Origin: Ottelia alismoides
Lineage: Eukaryota > Streptophyta > Magnoliopsida > Alismatales > Hydrocharitaceae
Length of the DNA stretch: 64,000 nt
Direction of reading: 5' to 3'
NCBI GenBank assembly: GCA_037367405.1
Contig: JAZKJV010011400.1
Coordinates: 5,392,501 to 5,456,500, forward strand
The notes below the pieces were generated by a model. That model was not told the origin of the DNA, ran no database searches, and saw nothing but the letters and a program-made list of their open reading frames with translations. How positions within the stretch are numbered: position 1 is the stretch's first letter; the number at the start of each line of letters is the position of its first letter. Both the position numbers and the translations under genes were made by a program. Shown here piece after piece: positions 31,042-38,330 of this stretch.

Positions 31042-34000
31042 ATGTCTTCTTTCTTTAAAGACCATCTCTGGCACATCTTCGACCAGGCAGTCGAATTACA
31101 AGGGCTCGAGCGCGATGAGTACTTGGAGACTGCCTGCGCGGGCGACACACAGCTCCGTCGCGAACTGGATGAACTGCTCAGCCATGCCGATAGCGACGAA
31201 GTGGCTCGCGCCAAGCAAGGCTATGACTTCTTGCAGAGCCCAGTGGTTCGAGGAGAAGCAGCCCAAACGCAAACCCCGACCATGCCTCAGCAGATCGGCA
31301 GCTATCGCATCCTGTCGTTCCTGGGCGGCGGTTCGATGGGGCTGGTCTACGAAGCCGAACAGGCCTTGCCGCGCCGAGTAGTTGCCCTAAAGGTCTTGCG
31401 GACTTCGGGCTTGCACACCCACAAGCTTCATCGCTTCCTCAAAGAAGTCTATATCCTGGGCCAATTGCGCCATCCGGGAATCGCGCAAATTTATGATGCG
31501 GGAATCGATGAGCATCAGCAGCCGTTCTTTGCCATGGAACTGGTCCGCGGCGTGCCCCTGGATCAATACTTGCAATCCAAGGCGCTGACGGTTAACCAGC
31601 GTTTGGAGTTAATGGTTCGCGTTCTGGACGCAGTGGAGCATGCGCATCGTCGTGGTATTATTCATCGCGACCTCAAACCCGGTAACATCCTGGTCGATGC
31701 GCATGGCTTACCCAAAGTGCTCGACTTTGGCGTGGCCCGGATCACCGGGCAGGATTCACAGTGGATTACGTCGATTACTGAAACCGGCCAGTGGTTGGGC
31801 ACTTTGGCCTACATGAGTCCCGAACAGGTATCGTTCAGCTCGTCGGAGATTGATAGTCGCTCGGACGTCTACGCGCTGGGATTGCTGTTGTACGAGGCTC
31901 TGGGGGGCCGCCGAGCCTATGATCTGACCGATGTCCCACTGCCAGAAATTGCTCGTATCATTCGCGAATGCGAAGCTCCGCCGCTGGGCACGCTGGACAG
32001 TCGCTTGCGCGGTGACCTGGAAACGATCGTCGCCAAAGCCATCGAAAAGGAACGCAATCGACGTTATGCCACGCCAGCGGAGCTAGCCGATGACATTCGT
32101 CGATATCTCAAACATGAGTCCATCCGCGCCCGACCAGCTTCCCGACTTTATCGGCTGCGCAAATTCAGCCGCCGCAATTGGCAACTGTTAACCATCATCG
32201 CGACGCTGATGATTGGTTTGGTGGGTACCGGTTGCTTTGCAAGTTTGGCCTGGCAGTCAGCCCAAATCGCCAAACGCGAACGCCAGGCTGCCTTGACCGA
32301 GGCGTATACGGCGCGCATCTTTGCCGCCGGGAACGCCTTGGACGACTACAACGTCAACACGGCTCAATTGCAACTAAAAGCAGCCCCCGAGTCGATTCGA
32401 GGTTGGGAATGGCAGCACCTGGCCAGTCGTCTGGGCAACTATGTCATTAAGATAGATGCTCCGGTCAACAGTCGCACCAATGTCGTGTTCGGGGCTATCC
32501 AGCCGACCTGCTATCAAGTGACCGCCAACCGCCTGGCTTTGCGCTCCCACAATCATGAGAGTGGCTTTTCCCTCGACCTGCCGTGGCAGTGCGATACGTT
32601 GTTTCCTGTCGCGATGCAGGGGGACCAGATGCGCGCCTGCCTGGTGACCAAGTCTGACTTGCATGTCATTGACCGACAGGGAAGTGAACGGATGCAGTTG
32701 CCACTGCCATCACCCTATCGCGGCCGCGCTGTAGCGTTTAGCCAAGATCTGAAGTTGATGGCGCTGGCGTTTATCGATAGCGGTAATTTGATTCAAGTGT
32801 ATGAAGTGGACACGGGGCGCTTGCTGACAACCTGTCAGGGAAAATCGGGCCGCGTATATGGTTTGAACTTTGACCGGTCGGGCCAGCGCTTGGTCTCCTC
32901 GGGCGAAGATGGACTGGCTAGAGTTTGGGATGTGGCCACCGGCCAGCAACTGGCCAGCTTGCGTGGGCATCAAGGCAATGTCTGGTCAGCGGCCTGGCAT
33001 CCGGACGGTTCACGCATTGTTACTGCCTCGGCCGATGGATCGGTGAGACAATGGAACAGCCAGACCGGAGAACCGATTGGATTTCCATTTGTCGGCCACA
33101 GCGGCGATGTCATGGCCGCTATCTATAGCCCCAGCGGCCAGCATATCGCTTCGACCGCTCATGATCGCACGGTGCGAATCTGGGACGCCGAGAGTCGCCA
33201 GGTGCATAGTGTTCTCTTTGGCCAGGATCACAACTTGACAATGCTCGCTTATAGCGCCGATGGCGCCTTCATCAGCGGTGGTGGTTATGAAGGATCGTGC
33301 CTGGTTTGGAGTACGCCCGAAGGTAACTTCAACCCGTTGGTCCTGAAGGCACATGATAGCGCGGTCTACCCCGTGGCTGTGTCTCACGATGGTCAGACGC
33401 TAGTGTCAGGTGGATGGGACAGCCAGGTGATCGCTTGGAATGGCGGCACGGGAGAAATCATACACGTGATGCCGCAAGCCGGTCATCCTGTCCGCTCACT
33501 GGCCCTGACCGCGGACAACCTGGCTATCTACACCTCGCCTAAACCACCGTACTTTCATGCTTGGAATTTTCGCGAGAACACGCTCAGCGATGAAAAGATG
33601 GACGAGCCACTCTCGGATCCGCCGCACACGCTATCGATCAGCCCCGACGACCGGTTGCTGGCCGGCTCAGGGATCGCGGGCCTGCAAATCTGGGATCGCA
33701 TCACCGGCCAGCGAGTGGCCACCTTGTGCCAGAGCGATACCAACAGTCACAAACATGCGTTTAGTCCTGACGGTCAGTGGTTCGCTGGTCCTGGCCCCAA
33801 CTCGGGCACGACCAGCCTGTGGTCCGTCGCGGGCTTTCGGCATCATGTGCAACTGGAGGCACCAGCCCACATGGTGACCGCGCTGGCGTTTTCGCCCGAC
33901 AATCGTTGCCTGGTGACTGGTGGCGATGACCAGTTGTTGAGAGTCTGGGACATAGCCACTGGCAAACTGGTGCGAGAACTGGTCGGGCATACCGATGAAG

Positions 34001-34341
34001 TCTTTGCCATTGCGTTCCACCCCATTATGCAGCGCATGGCCACTGGGGGCCGCGATCGCGTCATACGTATTTGGGACTGGTCGAGCGGCAAAGAGATGGC
34101 CACCTTGGCGGGCCATACCGGCTACGTCTGGTCGCTGGCCTTCACTCCCGACGGCCAAACACTGGTCTCTGGTTCGGGCGACACTACCGTCCGTCAGTGG
34201 AGTACCCGCTCCATGCAGAGCTTTTATGAAACTTCGTCGAGAAGTACTGGTCAGCCAAGCGTGGCACCTGGCCAATACGCAACCGAACAAGCCCGCGACG
34301 CCAGGCTTGGATTGAATCGTCAGGATTCCAAGCCAGACTAA
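31042..34341 (+). CDS. Ser/Thr protein kinase with transmembrane segment and C-terminal WD40 propeller
   Basis: I chose the ATG at 31042 (1099 residues) because an earlier in-frame ATG at 30970 would lie inside the sigma gene. Residues 1-75 form a helical N-terminal region. The kinase domain (~85-350) has the glycine loop GGGSMG near residue 94, V-A-L-K-V-L-R, HRDLKPGN near 208, the DFG motif near 226 and A-Y-M-S-P-E-Q. A hydrophobic helix (L-T-I-I-A-T-L-M-I-G-L-V-G) lies near 390. The C-terminal half is a WD40 array (for example H-P-D-G-S-R-I-V-T-A-S-A-D-G-S-V-R-Q-W and F-S-P-D-N-R-C-L-V-T-G-G-D-D-Q-L-L-R-V-W). The family couples an outer or periplasmic propeller to cytoplasmic signalling. 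It probably phosphorylates or responds with the upstream ECF factor; that link is inference. Confidence 0.9.
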   Translation: MSSFFKDHLWHIFDQAVELQGLERDEYLETACAGDTQLRRELDELLSHADSDEVARAKQGYDFLQSPVVRGEAAQTQTPTMPQQIGSYRILSFLGGGSMGLVYEAEQALPRRVVALKVLRTSGLHTHKLHRFLKEVYILGQLRHPGIAQIYDAGIDEHQQPFFAMELVRGVPLDQYLQSKALTVNQRLELMVRVLDAVEHAHRRGIIHRDLKPGNILVDAHGLPKVLDFGVARITGQDSQWITSITETGQWLGTLAYMSPEQVSFSSSEIDSRSDVYALGLLLYEALGGRRAYDLTDVPLPEIARIIRECEAPPLGTLDSRLRGDLETIVAKAIEKERNRRYATPAELADDIRRYLKHESIRARPASRLYRLRKFSRRNWQLLTIIATLMIGLVGTGCFASLAWQSAQIAKRERQAALTEAYTARIFAAGNALDDYNVNTAQLQLKAAPESIRGWEWQHLASRLGNYVIKIDAPVNSRTNVVFGAIQPTCYQVTANRLALRSHNHESGFSLDLPWQCDTLFPVAMQGDQMRACLVTKSDLHVIDRQGSERMQLPLPSPYRGRAVAFSQDLKLMALAFIDSGNLIQVYEVDTGRLLTTCQGKSGRVYGLNFDRSGQRLVSSGEDGLARVWDVATGQQLASLRGHQGNVWSAAWHPDGSRIVTASADGSVRQWNSQTGEPIGFPFVGHSGDVMAAIYSPSGQHIASTAHDRTVRIWDAESRQVHSVLFGQDHNLTMLAYSADGAFISGGGYEGSCLVWSTPEGNFNPLVLKAHDSAVYPVAVSHDGQTLVSGGWDSQVIAWNGGTGEIIHVMPQAGHPVRSLALTADNLAIYTSPKPPYFHAWNFRENTLSDEKMDEPLSDPPHTLSISPDDRLLAGSGIAGLQIWDRITGQRVATLCQSDTNSHKHAFSPDGQWFAGPGPNSGTTSLWSVAGFRHHVQLEAPAHMVTALAFSPDNRCLVTGGDDQLLRVWDIATGKLVRELVGHTDEVFAIAFHPIMQRMATGGRDRVIRIWDWSSGKEMATLAGHTGYVWSLAFTPDGQTLVSGSGDTTVRQWSTRSMQSFYETSSRSTGQPSVAPGQYATEQARDARLGLNRQDSKPD

Positions 34342-34377
34342 ATGCTACCGACGAAGAGTTGAGCCAGCAGACGAAGA

Positions 34378-35247
34378 TCAATCGGGATTTACGCCGATTT
34401 CCACCGTCATGCTGTGAGAATGCCCAGGTTGTAGCCAGGTCGCCTGGGGGCTGATGTTGGCTGTTTCAATGCAGACCATACCGGGCCACTCATCATCTCC
34501 AAAGTCTGGCATGCGAGCGCTTTTATCAATCCACGGATTCCAAACGACCGTCGATTGCGAACCAAACTTGCGGATTACGATTTTACGCTTCATACCTGGG
34601 TCGTGAAGAACGCAGGTATCTGCGGTAGGCGCATACACGCGATCAGTCTCGCCGGCAAAAGTAATCGGTTGCCCCTCAGGCAGCCGGCCAATCGGTCCAT
34701 TAACTTTGTCGATATAAGGAATCGATTCCAAACCGCTGATGGAAACATTTCGAATATCGCTGATCCGTAGATAAGTATGCAAGGCTGCTTCAAAGCTCTC
34801 TTGAGTTGGGTGAGCGCTGGGCAAACGCACCGTCAAGCAGAGCCGCAACTGCGAGCCGAAGACGATTTCATAACTGAGATCGAATGGCGCGATCGATGTT
34901 TCCAAGAGCAGGCTCAGCGAACCATCGAGCAATTTTTGGCTGCGAGTGGCTTGCCAGGTTTGAGTCCGAGCCAGGCCGTGAGCAGGGGCTTGTGAGTTGG
35001 TGGCATGCGGGCCGAACCAGGGAAAGCAGATGGGTACGCCACCACGAATTGGTTTACCAGCTTGGAAATACGAGTGGCGGCTCATCCACAGCACCGGCTC
35101 GTGGCCCCGCGGTTGCCAGCCGGTGCACTGAGCACCATGCAGGAAGACTTCTCCGGCAACGTCAGGCGTAGAGTACACCGCACGTATCAACCCACCGTAG
35201 TCGTCATCAAAACGAAGGCCATCGATCGTCGAGGCTGGTGTGTTCAT
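34378..35247 (-). CDS. D-hexose-6-phosphate mutarotase (aldose 1-epimerase family)
   Basis: A 289-residue protein of the YeaD/glucose-6-phosphate 1-epimerase group, which interconverts alpha and beta anomers of hexose 6-phosphates in the cytoplasm. Visible signatures: F-L-H-G-A-Q-C-T-G-W-Q-P and V-L-W-M-S near the N-terminus, R-G-G-V-P-I-C-F-P-W-F-G, the catalytic-histidine segment P-A-H-G-L-A-R-T-Q-T-W, L-H-T-Y-L-R, and a late C-I-E-T-A-N with the candidate catalytic Glu. Length is normal for the family. It converges with the kinase gene (36 bp apart). A perfect 16-bp palindrome lies 37 bp upstream of its start, and an IS21 element sits about 165 bp upstream. Confidence 0.9.
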   Translation of the reverse strand: MNTPASTIDGLRFDDDYGGLIRAVYSTPDVAGEVFLHGAQCTGWQPRGHEPVLWMSRHSYFQAGKPIRGGVPICFPWFGPHATNSQAPAHGLARTQTWQATRSQKLLDGSLSLLLETSIAPFDLSYEIVFGSQLRLCLTVRLPSAHPTQESFEAALHTYLRISDIRNVSISGLESIPYIDKVNGPIGRLPEGQPITFAGETDRVYAPTADTCVLHDPGMKRKIVIRKFGSQSTVVWNPWIDKSARMPDFGDDEWPGMVCIETANISPQATWLQPGHSHSMTVEIGVNPD

Positions 35248-35283
35248 CCATGTCCCTCCGGGTGTGGTTTTGGTGAAAAGCTA

Positions 35284-35299
35284 TTGGTATCGATACCAA
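35284..35299 (-). promoter_or_regulatory. LacI-type operator palindrome upstream of the mutarotase gene
   Basis: TTGGTATCGATACCAA is a perfect 16-bp palindrome with a central CG, the geometry of LacI-family operators. It sits 37-52 bp upstream of the mutarotase ATG, where it would overlap the promoter. No LacI-type regulator is encoded in this window. Confidence 0.55.
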
Positions 35300-35407
35300 A
35301 GATGATTCGCCTTTGGCTTGAAGTAATCGTATGCCAGGATAGACAGTTTCGGGGTGCGGAATAACTTACGGTGAAGGTATGCTAACCAATTCCCACGAGA
35401 TTGGACA

Positions 35408-35413
35408 GTTGCC
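35408..35413. repeat. Target site duplication, left copy (GTTGCC)
   Basis: GTTGCC directly abuts the left TG end of the IS21 element and is matched by GTTGCC at 37961-37966 beyond the right CA end. Confidence 0.85.
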
Positions 35414-35426
35414 TGTTCGGCGACAA

Positions 35427-37787
35427 TTAGTTTTCCTCTTTAGCGACAATTAGATTTCCCCACTGGGAAAGGTCGAGAATCAGGTAGATACCTGTTGGTT
35501 CTGGGCCTCTCGTAGTCGATTGGCTTCCTCCAATCGGGCGCTCGGTACGTTGAGCTCGAGGATCACGCTGTGATGCACGAGTCGATCGATCGCTGCGGCT
35601 GTAGTCATCGGTTCCTTGAAGATGCTCTCCCACTTCGAGAACGGCAGATTCGAGCTCAAGAGGATACTGGCTTTCTCGTATCGATCGGCGATGAGTGTGA
35701 AGAGCACTTCCATCTCTTCGCGGCTCTGCTGGACATAGCCCAGGTCGTCGATGATCAAGACTGAGAACTTCATCAACCGTGATAACATCTGTGGCAGTCT
35801 CAGATCTCGTTTGGCAGCCAGCAGATGTTGCACTAACTTTGCACACGGTGCAAAGCATACCGTGTGACCCGATCTCACGAGCGCATCGCCCAACGCGCTC
35901 AGTAGCAACGTTTTCCCAGAACCCGGGCGACCAAAAATCAGAATATTGCTGGCTGTTTTCAAGAACTCGCCAGTGCGAAGTATTTCCATGCGTTGGCGAA
36001 TCAGCAGTGGAAGGCGATTCCAATTGATCTGCTCCCAAGTCTTGTTGCGTTCCAGTTGTGAAGTCTTCAGCCTGCGATAGACTCGGTTCTCCCATCGCGA
36101 CTGACATTCGAGGATCGTCAGTTCGTTGAGATACTCCAAGTGACTCCAGTTCTCCTTGGCTGCTTGCTCGGCTAGCGTTATCGCACTGGTCCTCATCGTC
36201 GGTAAGCGCAACATCTTCAAACGGGAAACCATCGCAGATGGGTCGAGTTGCATCGTCGCAGGCTCCACCTGTTTCGTGGTCGAGGTTTCTTTCTGATTCA
36301 TCCAGCACCTCCTTGTGCTTAAGCAGCGAGTCGTAATCATCGAGATCCGCTATCTCGACTTCACAGTCTTCAATGGCCGACGACACAGCGGTCGATTGAA
36401 TATCTTTCAACATGGCCAGCGCTGACTTCTTGGTTAGCGCATCTTCCATAGCGATCATCTTCTGAGCAATCGATTCAGCTGCCGCCAATCCTTCTTGCTT
36501 GGCGCACTGAAGAACATGCAAGTAGACACTCGTACCAGCAGGTTCGTTCAATCGTTCGACCAGCTTATCGAACAGCTTTCGAAACTCAACCGATGGATAC
36601 ATGTGCTCACGATAACGATAGTGAGCGAATGCACCTGGTTTGCGAACCAGCGAATCGATCATATGCCGAAAGTCAATGAATTCCTGGTCCTTTCCAATCA
36701 TCCGAGGCATAGCCAGTTGTTTCTTGCTGGCGTACCATAGCTCGACTTGATCAGCATGCACACGCACGTTAACGCGGCGACCGATGTAGCAGCTGGGAAC
36801 CGAATAGCGGTTCTGCTTGACGGTAATGATTGAGTTTCTGTTAACTGTGCAATCGAGCTGCGTATAGCATGGGAAGTCGTTGGCAGGCAACACCGCCAGT
36901 GTCGACTGCTCTTCGCGAAACTGATCTTCGCGCGAGACGTTGCGAGCATTGGTACACTCGGAGAGAAAGGCTTTGTATTGCGTCAAACTTTCGAAGCTTC
37001 GATCGCCGCGCAGTCGAAGGCTTTGATCGATATAATCTTTGAAGTGGCCATGCGATGATTCGCAATCGCCATTCTCTTCGGGCGCTCGAACGTTAATGCG
37101 ATGTGGTTGAACTTGAAAGTGGTTCAGCAGCCGCTGATAGTTGGCACGGAAGTGGCGATCTGTGCTCAAGTTGTTCACTGCTGCTGACAAGGAGTCAGTA
37201 CGAAGACGCAGCGTTACTCCACCCATGGCCTGGAAGCATCGCTGAACACCACCAGCCAAAGCTTCGAAGGACTCTGATTGACAGACCTCGGCATACTCCC
37301 AGTTGGAGAACGTCAACACGCCGTGAAAGATCAGGTGATCAAAGCGCTGATGGCCAATCATCACGCCGAGCTCATTCATGCTTGAGAAGTCCACTGCCAA
37401 GACATCGCCTGGTTCGTGTTCTTGATCAAAGAAGACTTCTTGCTCGACTTGCTGTTCGACCTTCCAGATGTTCACTCGACGCTCAAGAGTACGTTGCCAC
37501 TTGGCGGAGAAGCTCTCTGGATGCCGACGACACATCTCCTCAAGAAGTATGTATGGCTTGAGCTTCGAGTCCTGCTTGAGCAGGCTTTCGATCTCGGCCC
37601 AGAAGGGAGCCAGCGGATCCTTCCGCGTTCGGTAAGTTCGTGGCTCTCTTGGCGCTGGCGGCTGCTCTTCACTGAGAATACTCGACACTGTTTTGCGATC
37701 CATTCTGCACTTCCTTGCGCAAGCTGTCTTATCCAGTCCTTGATTGCACAGTCGACGAACACGTGCTTTCTCACACTCCGTTTTCAT
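35427..37787 (-). CDS. istA: IS21 transposase IstA, with unusually extended reading frame
   Basis: A DDE-type transposase. The N-terminus (1-60) is a helix-turn-helix (L-D-K-T-A-C-A-R-K-C-R-M-D-R-K-T-V). The catalytic core has V-L-A-V-D-F-S-S, L-R-T-D-S-L and E-E-N-G-D-C-E-S-S-H-G-H-F as the D, D and E segments. A beta-barrel follows (N-R-Y-S-V-P-S-C-Y-I-G-R-R-V). IstA proteins usually end near an L-x-x-Y-D-x-L-L motif; here DLDDYDSLL occurs near residue 486, just before the istB start. The frame then stays open for about another 290 residues (786 in total) straight through istB. The extra part is compositionally odd (rich in S, R, T, D) and may be a fortuitous shadow frame or a real read-through extension. 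Confidence 0.85.
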   Translation of the reverse strand: MKTECEKARVRRLCNQGLDKTACARKCRMDRKTVSSILSEEQPPAPREPRTYRTRKDPLAPFWAEIESLLKQDSKLKPYILLEEMCRRHPESFSAKWQRTLERRVNIWKVEQQVEQEVFFDQEHEPGDVLAVDFSSMNELGVMIGHQRFDHLIFHGVLTFSNWEYAEVCQSESFEALAGGVQRCFQAMGGVTLRLRTDSLSAAVNNLSTDRHFRANYQRLLNHFQVQPHRINVRAPEENGDCESSHGHFKDYIDQSLRLRGDRSFESLTQYKAFLSECTNARNVSREDQFREEQSTLAVLPANDFPCYTQLDCTVNRNSIITVKQNRYSVPSCYIGRRVNVRVHADQVELWYASKKQLAMPRMIGKDQEFIDFRHMIDSLVRKPGAFAHYRYREHMYPSVEFRKLFDKLVERLNEPAGTSVYLHVLQCAKQEGLAAAESIAQKMIAMEDALTKKSALAMLKDIQSTAVSSAIEDCEVEIADLDDYDSLLKHKEVLDESERNLDHETGGACDDATRPICDGFPFEDVALTDDEDQCDNASRASSQGELESLGVSQRTDDPRMSVAMGEPSLSQAEDFTTGTQQDLGADQLESPSTADSPTHGNTSHWRVLENSQQYSDFWSPGFWENVATERVGRCAREIGSHGMLCTVCKVSATSAGCQTRSETATDVITVDEVLSLDHRRPGLCPAEPRRDGSALHTHRRSIRESQYPLELESAVLEVGEHLQGTDDYSRSDRSTRASQRDPRAQRTERPIGGSQSTTRGPEPTGIYLILDLSQWGNLIVAKEEN
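35480..36301 (-). CDS. istB: IS21 helper ATPase IstB
   Basis: I chose the ATG at 36301 (M-N-Q-K-E-T; 273 residues); an in-frame upstream ATG at 36340 is possible. It is an AAA+ ATPase of the IstB/DnaC type, with Walker A FGRPGSGKT, Walker B VLIIDDLG, and the downstream S-S-N-L-P-F-S-K-W-E segment that is diagnostic for IstB. It assists the IstA transposase in selecting and remodelling target DNA. It lies wholly inside the extended reading frame of istA, in a different frame. Length matches family members (about 250-290). Confidence 0.93.
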   Translation of the reverse strand: MNQKETSTTKQVEPATMQLDPSAMVSRLKMLRLPTMRTSAITLAEQAAKENWSHLEYLNELTILECQSRWENRVYRRLKTSQLERNKTWEQINWNRLPLLIRQRMEILRTGEFLKTASNILIFGRPGSGKTLLLSALGDALVRSGHTVCFAPCAKLVQHLLAAKRDLRLPQMLSRLMKFSVLIIDDLGYVQQSREEMEVLFTLIADRYEKASILLSSNLPFSKWESIFKEPMTTAAAIDRLVHHSVILELNVPSARLEEANRLREAQNQQVST

Positions 37788-37960
37788 GGCAAGCCTCCGT
37801 GGAAAAGTTGCTTGCCATCAGTTGAACTCACCCGCAAGCTGCGCGGGGAATTCTAATTGTCGCTGGACGCCATAAATCCCTATGCTAGCGTCACTTAGGC
37901 GAGGGTATTTCTAATTGTCGCTAAGAGGCGAAAACGGGGAATTCTAATTGTCGCTATACA

Positions 37961-37966
37961 GTTGCC
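37961..37966. repeat. Target site duplication, right copy (GTTGCC)
   Basis: The partner of 35408-35413. Joining sequence across the element with one copy removed would restore the pre-insertion intergenic region. Confidence 0.85.
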
Positions 37967-38330
37967 CCAGCGCCTGCCATTGTCAGCGATGTTTGATCGC
38001 ATCGAACTATAGGCTTGCGAGCCGACGGGCGCTAGCCCCGGTTTGTGACTTGCGAGCCGAGGAGCGCTAGCCCCGGTTTGTGACTTGCGAGCCGAGGAGC
38101 ACTAGCCCCGGTTTGTGACTTGCGAGCCGACGGGCGCTAGCCCCGGTTTTTGATGCCCAGCTGCGGAATTAATTTATATGTAAAGTAATTGGCCGATCGG
38201 GCAGTATGTTCGACTGCATCGAAGCGGAACCATGCCAGCCGCGCGCGGCGCGAACCGCAGTTTTTTGTACGCGCAGTGAGTATGTTGCCTTGGGGCAATA
38301 TTGTAAGAACCGGGGCTTTGCCGGCTAGCG
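37967..38330. other. 364-bp intergenic region with repeats, no gene
   Basis: No coding frame is supported. It holds the four-copy 35-bp array (38014-38153), a hairpin motif TTGCC-TTGG-GGCAATATTG at 38285-38303 and a segment AACCGGGGC...GGCTAGCG near 38310 that echoes the array on the opposite strand. Before IS21 inserted, this region was continuous with 35248-35413. Confidence 0.6.
38014..38153. repeat. Four tandem copies of a 35-bp intergenic repeat
   Basis: Units start at 38014, 38049, 38084 and 38119 with CTTGCGAGCCGA (first and fourth CTTGCGAGCCGACGGG, second and third CTTGCGAGCCGAGGAG), continue as GC[G/A]CTAGCCCCGGTTT and end TGTGA. The third has ACTAG and the last ends TTTTTGA. No spacers separate the units, so it is not a CRISPR array. 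Confidence 0.92.

Larger units (their letters stand above)
35414..37960 (-). mobile_element. Apparently complete IS21-family insertion sequence
   Basis: A 2547-bp element. The ends are TGTTCGGCGACAATTAG (left) and, reading inward on the other strand, TGTATAGCGACAATTAG (right), giving the 5'-TG...CA-3' termini of IS21 elements. The core GCGACAATTAG repeats at both ends: 35420-35430 and 35443-35453 on the left; 37944-37954, 37911-37921 and 37853-37863 (inverted) on the right. GTTGCC flanks both sides (35408-35413 and 37961-37966), a 6-bp target duplication within the usual range for the family. Both genes, istA and istB, are open. Intact ends, genes and duplication suggest a recent insertion. 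Confidence 0.92.

Noticed and set aside
38014..38153. Tandem repeat considered as a CRISPR array
   Set aside because: Units are contiguous with no spacers and no cas genes are nearby.
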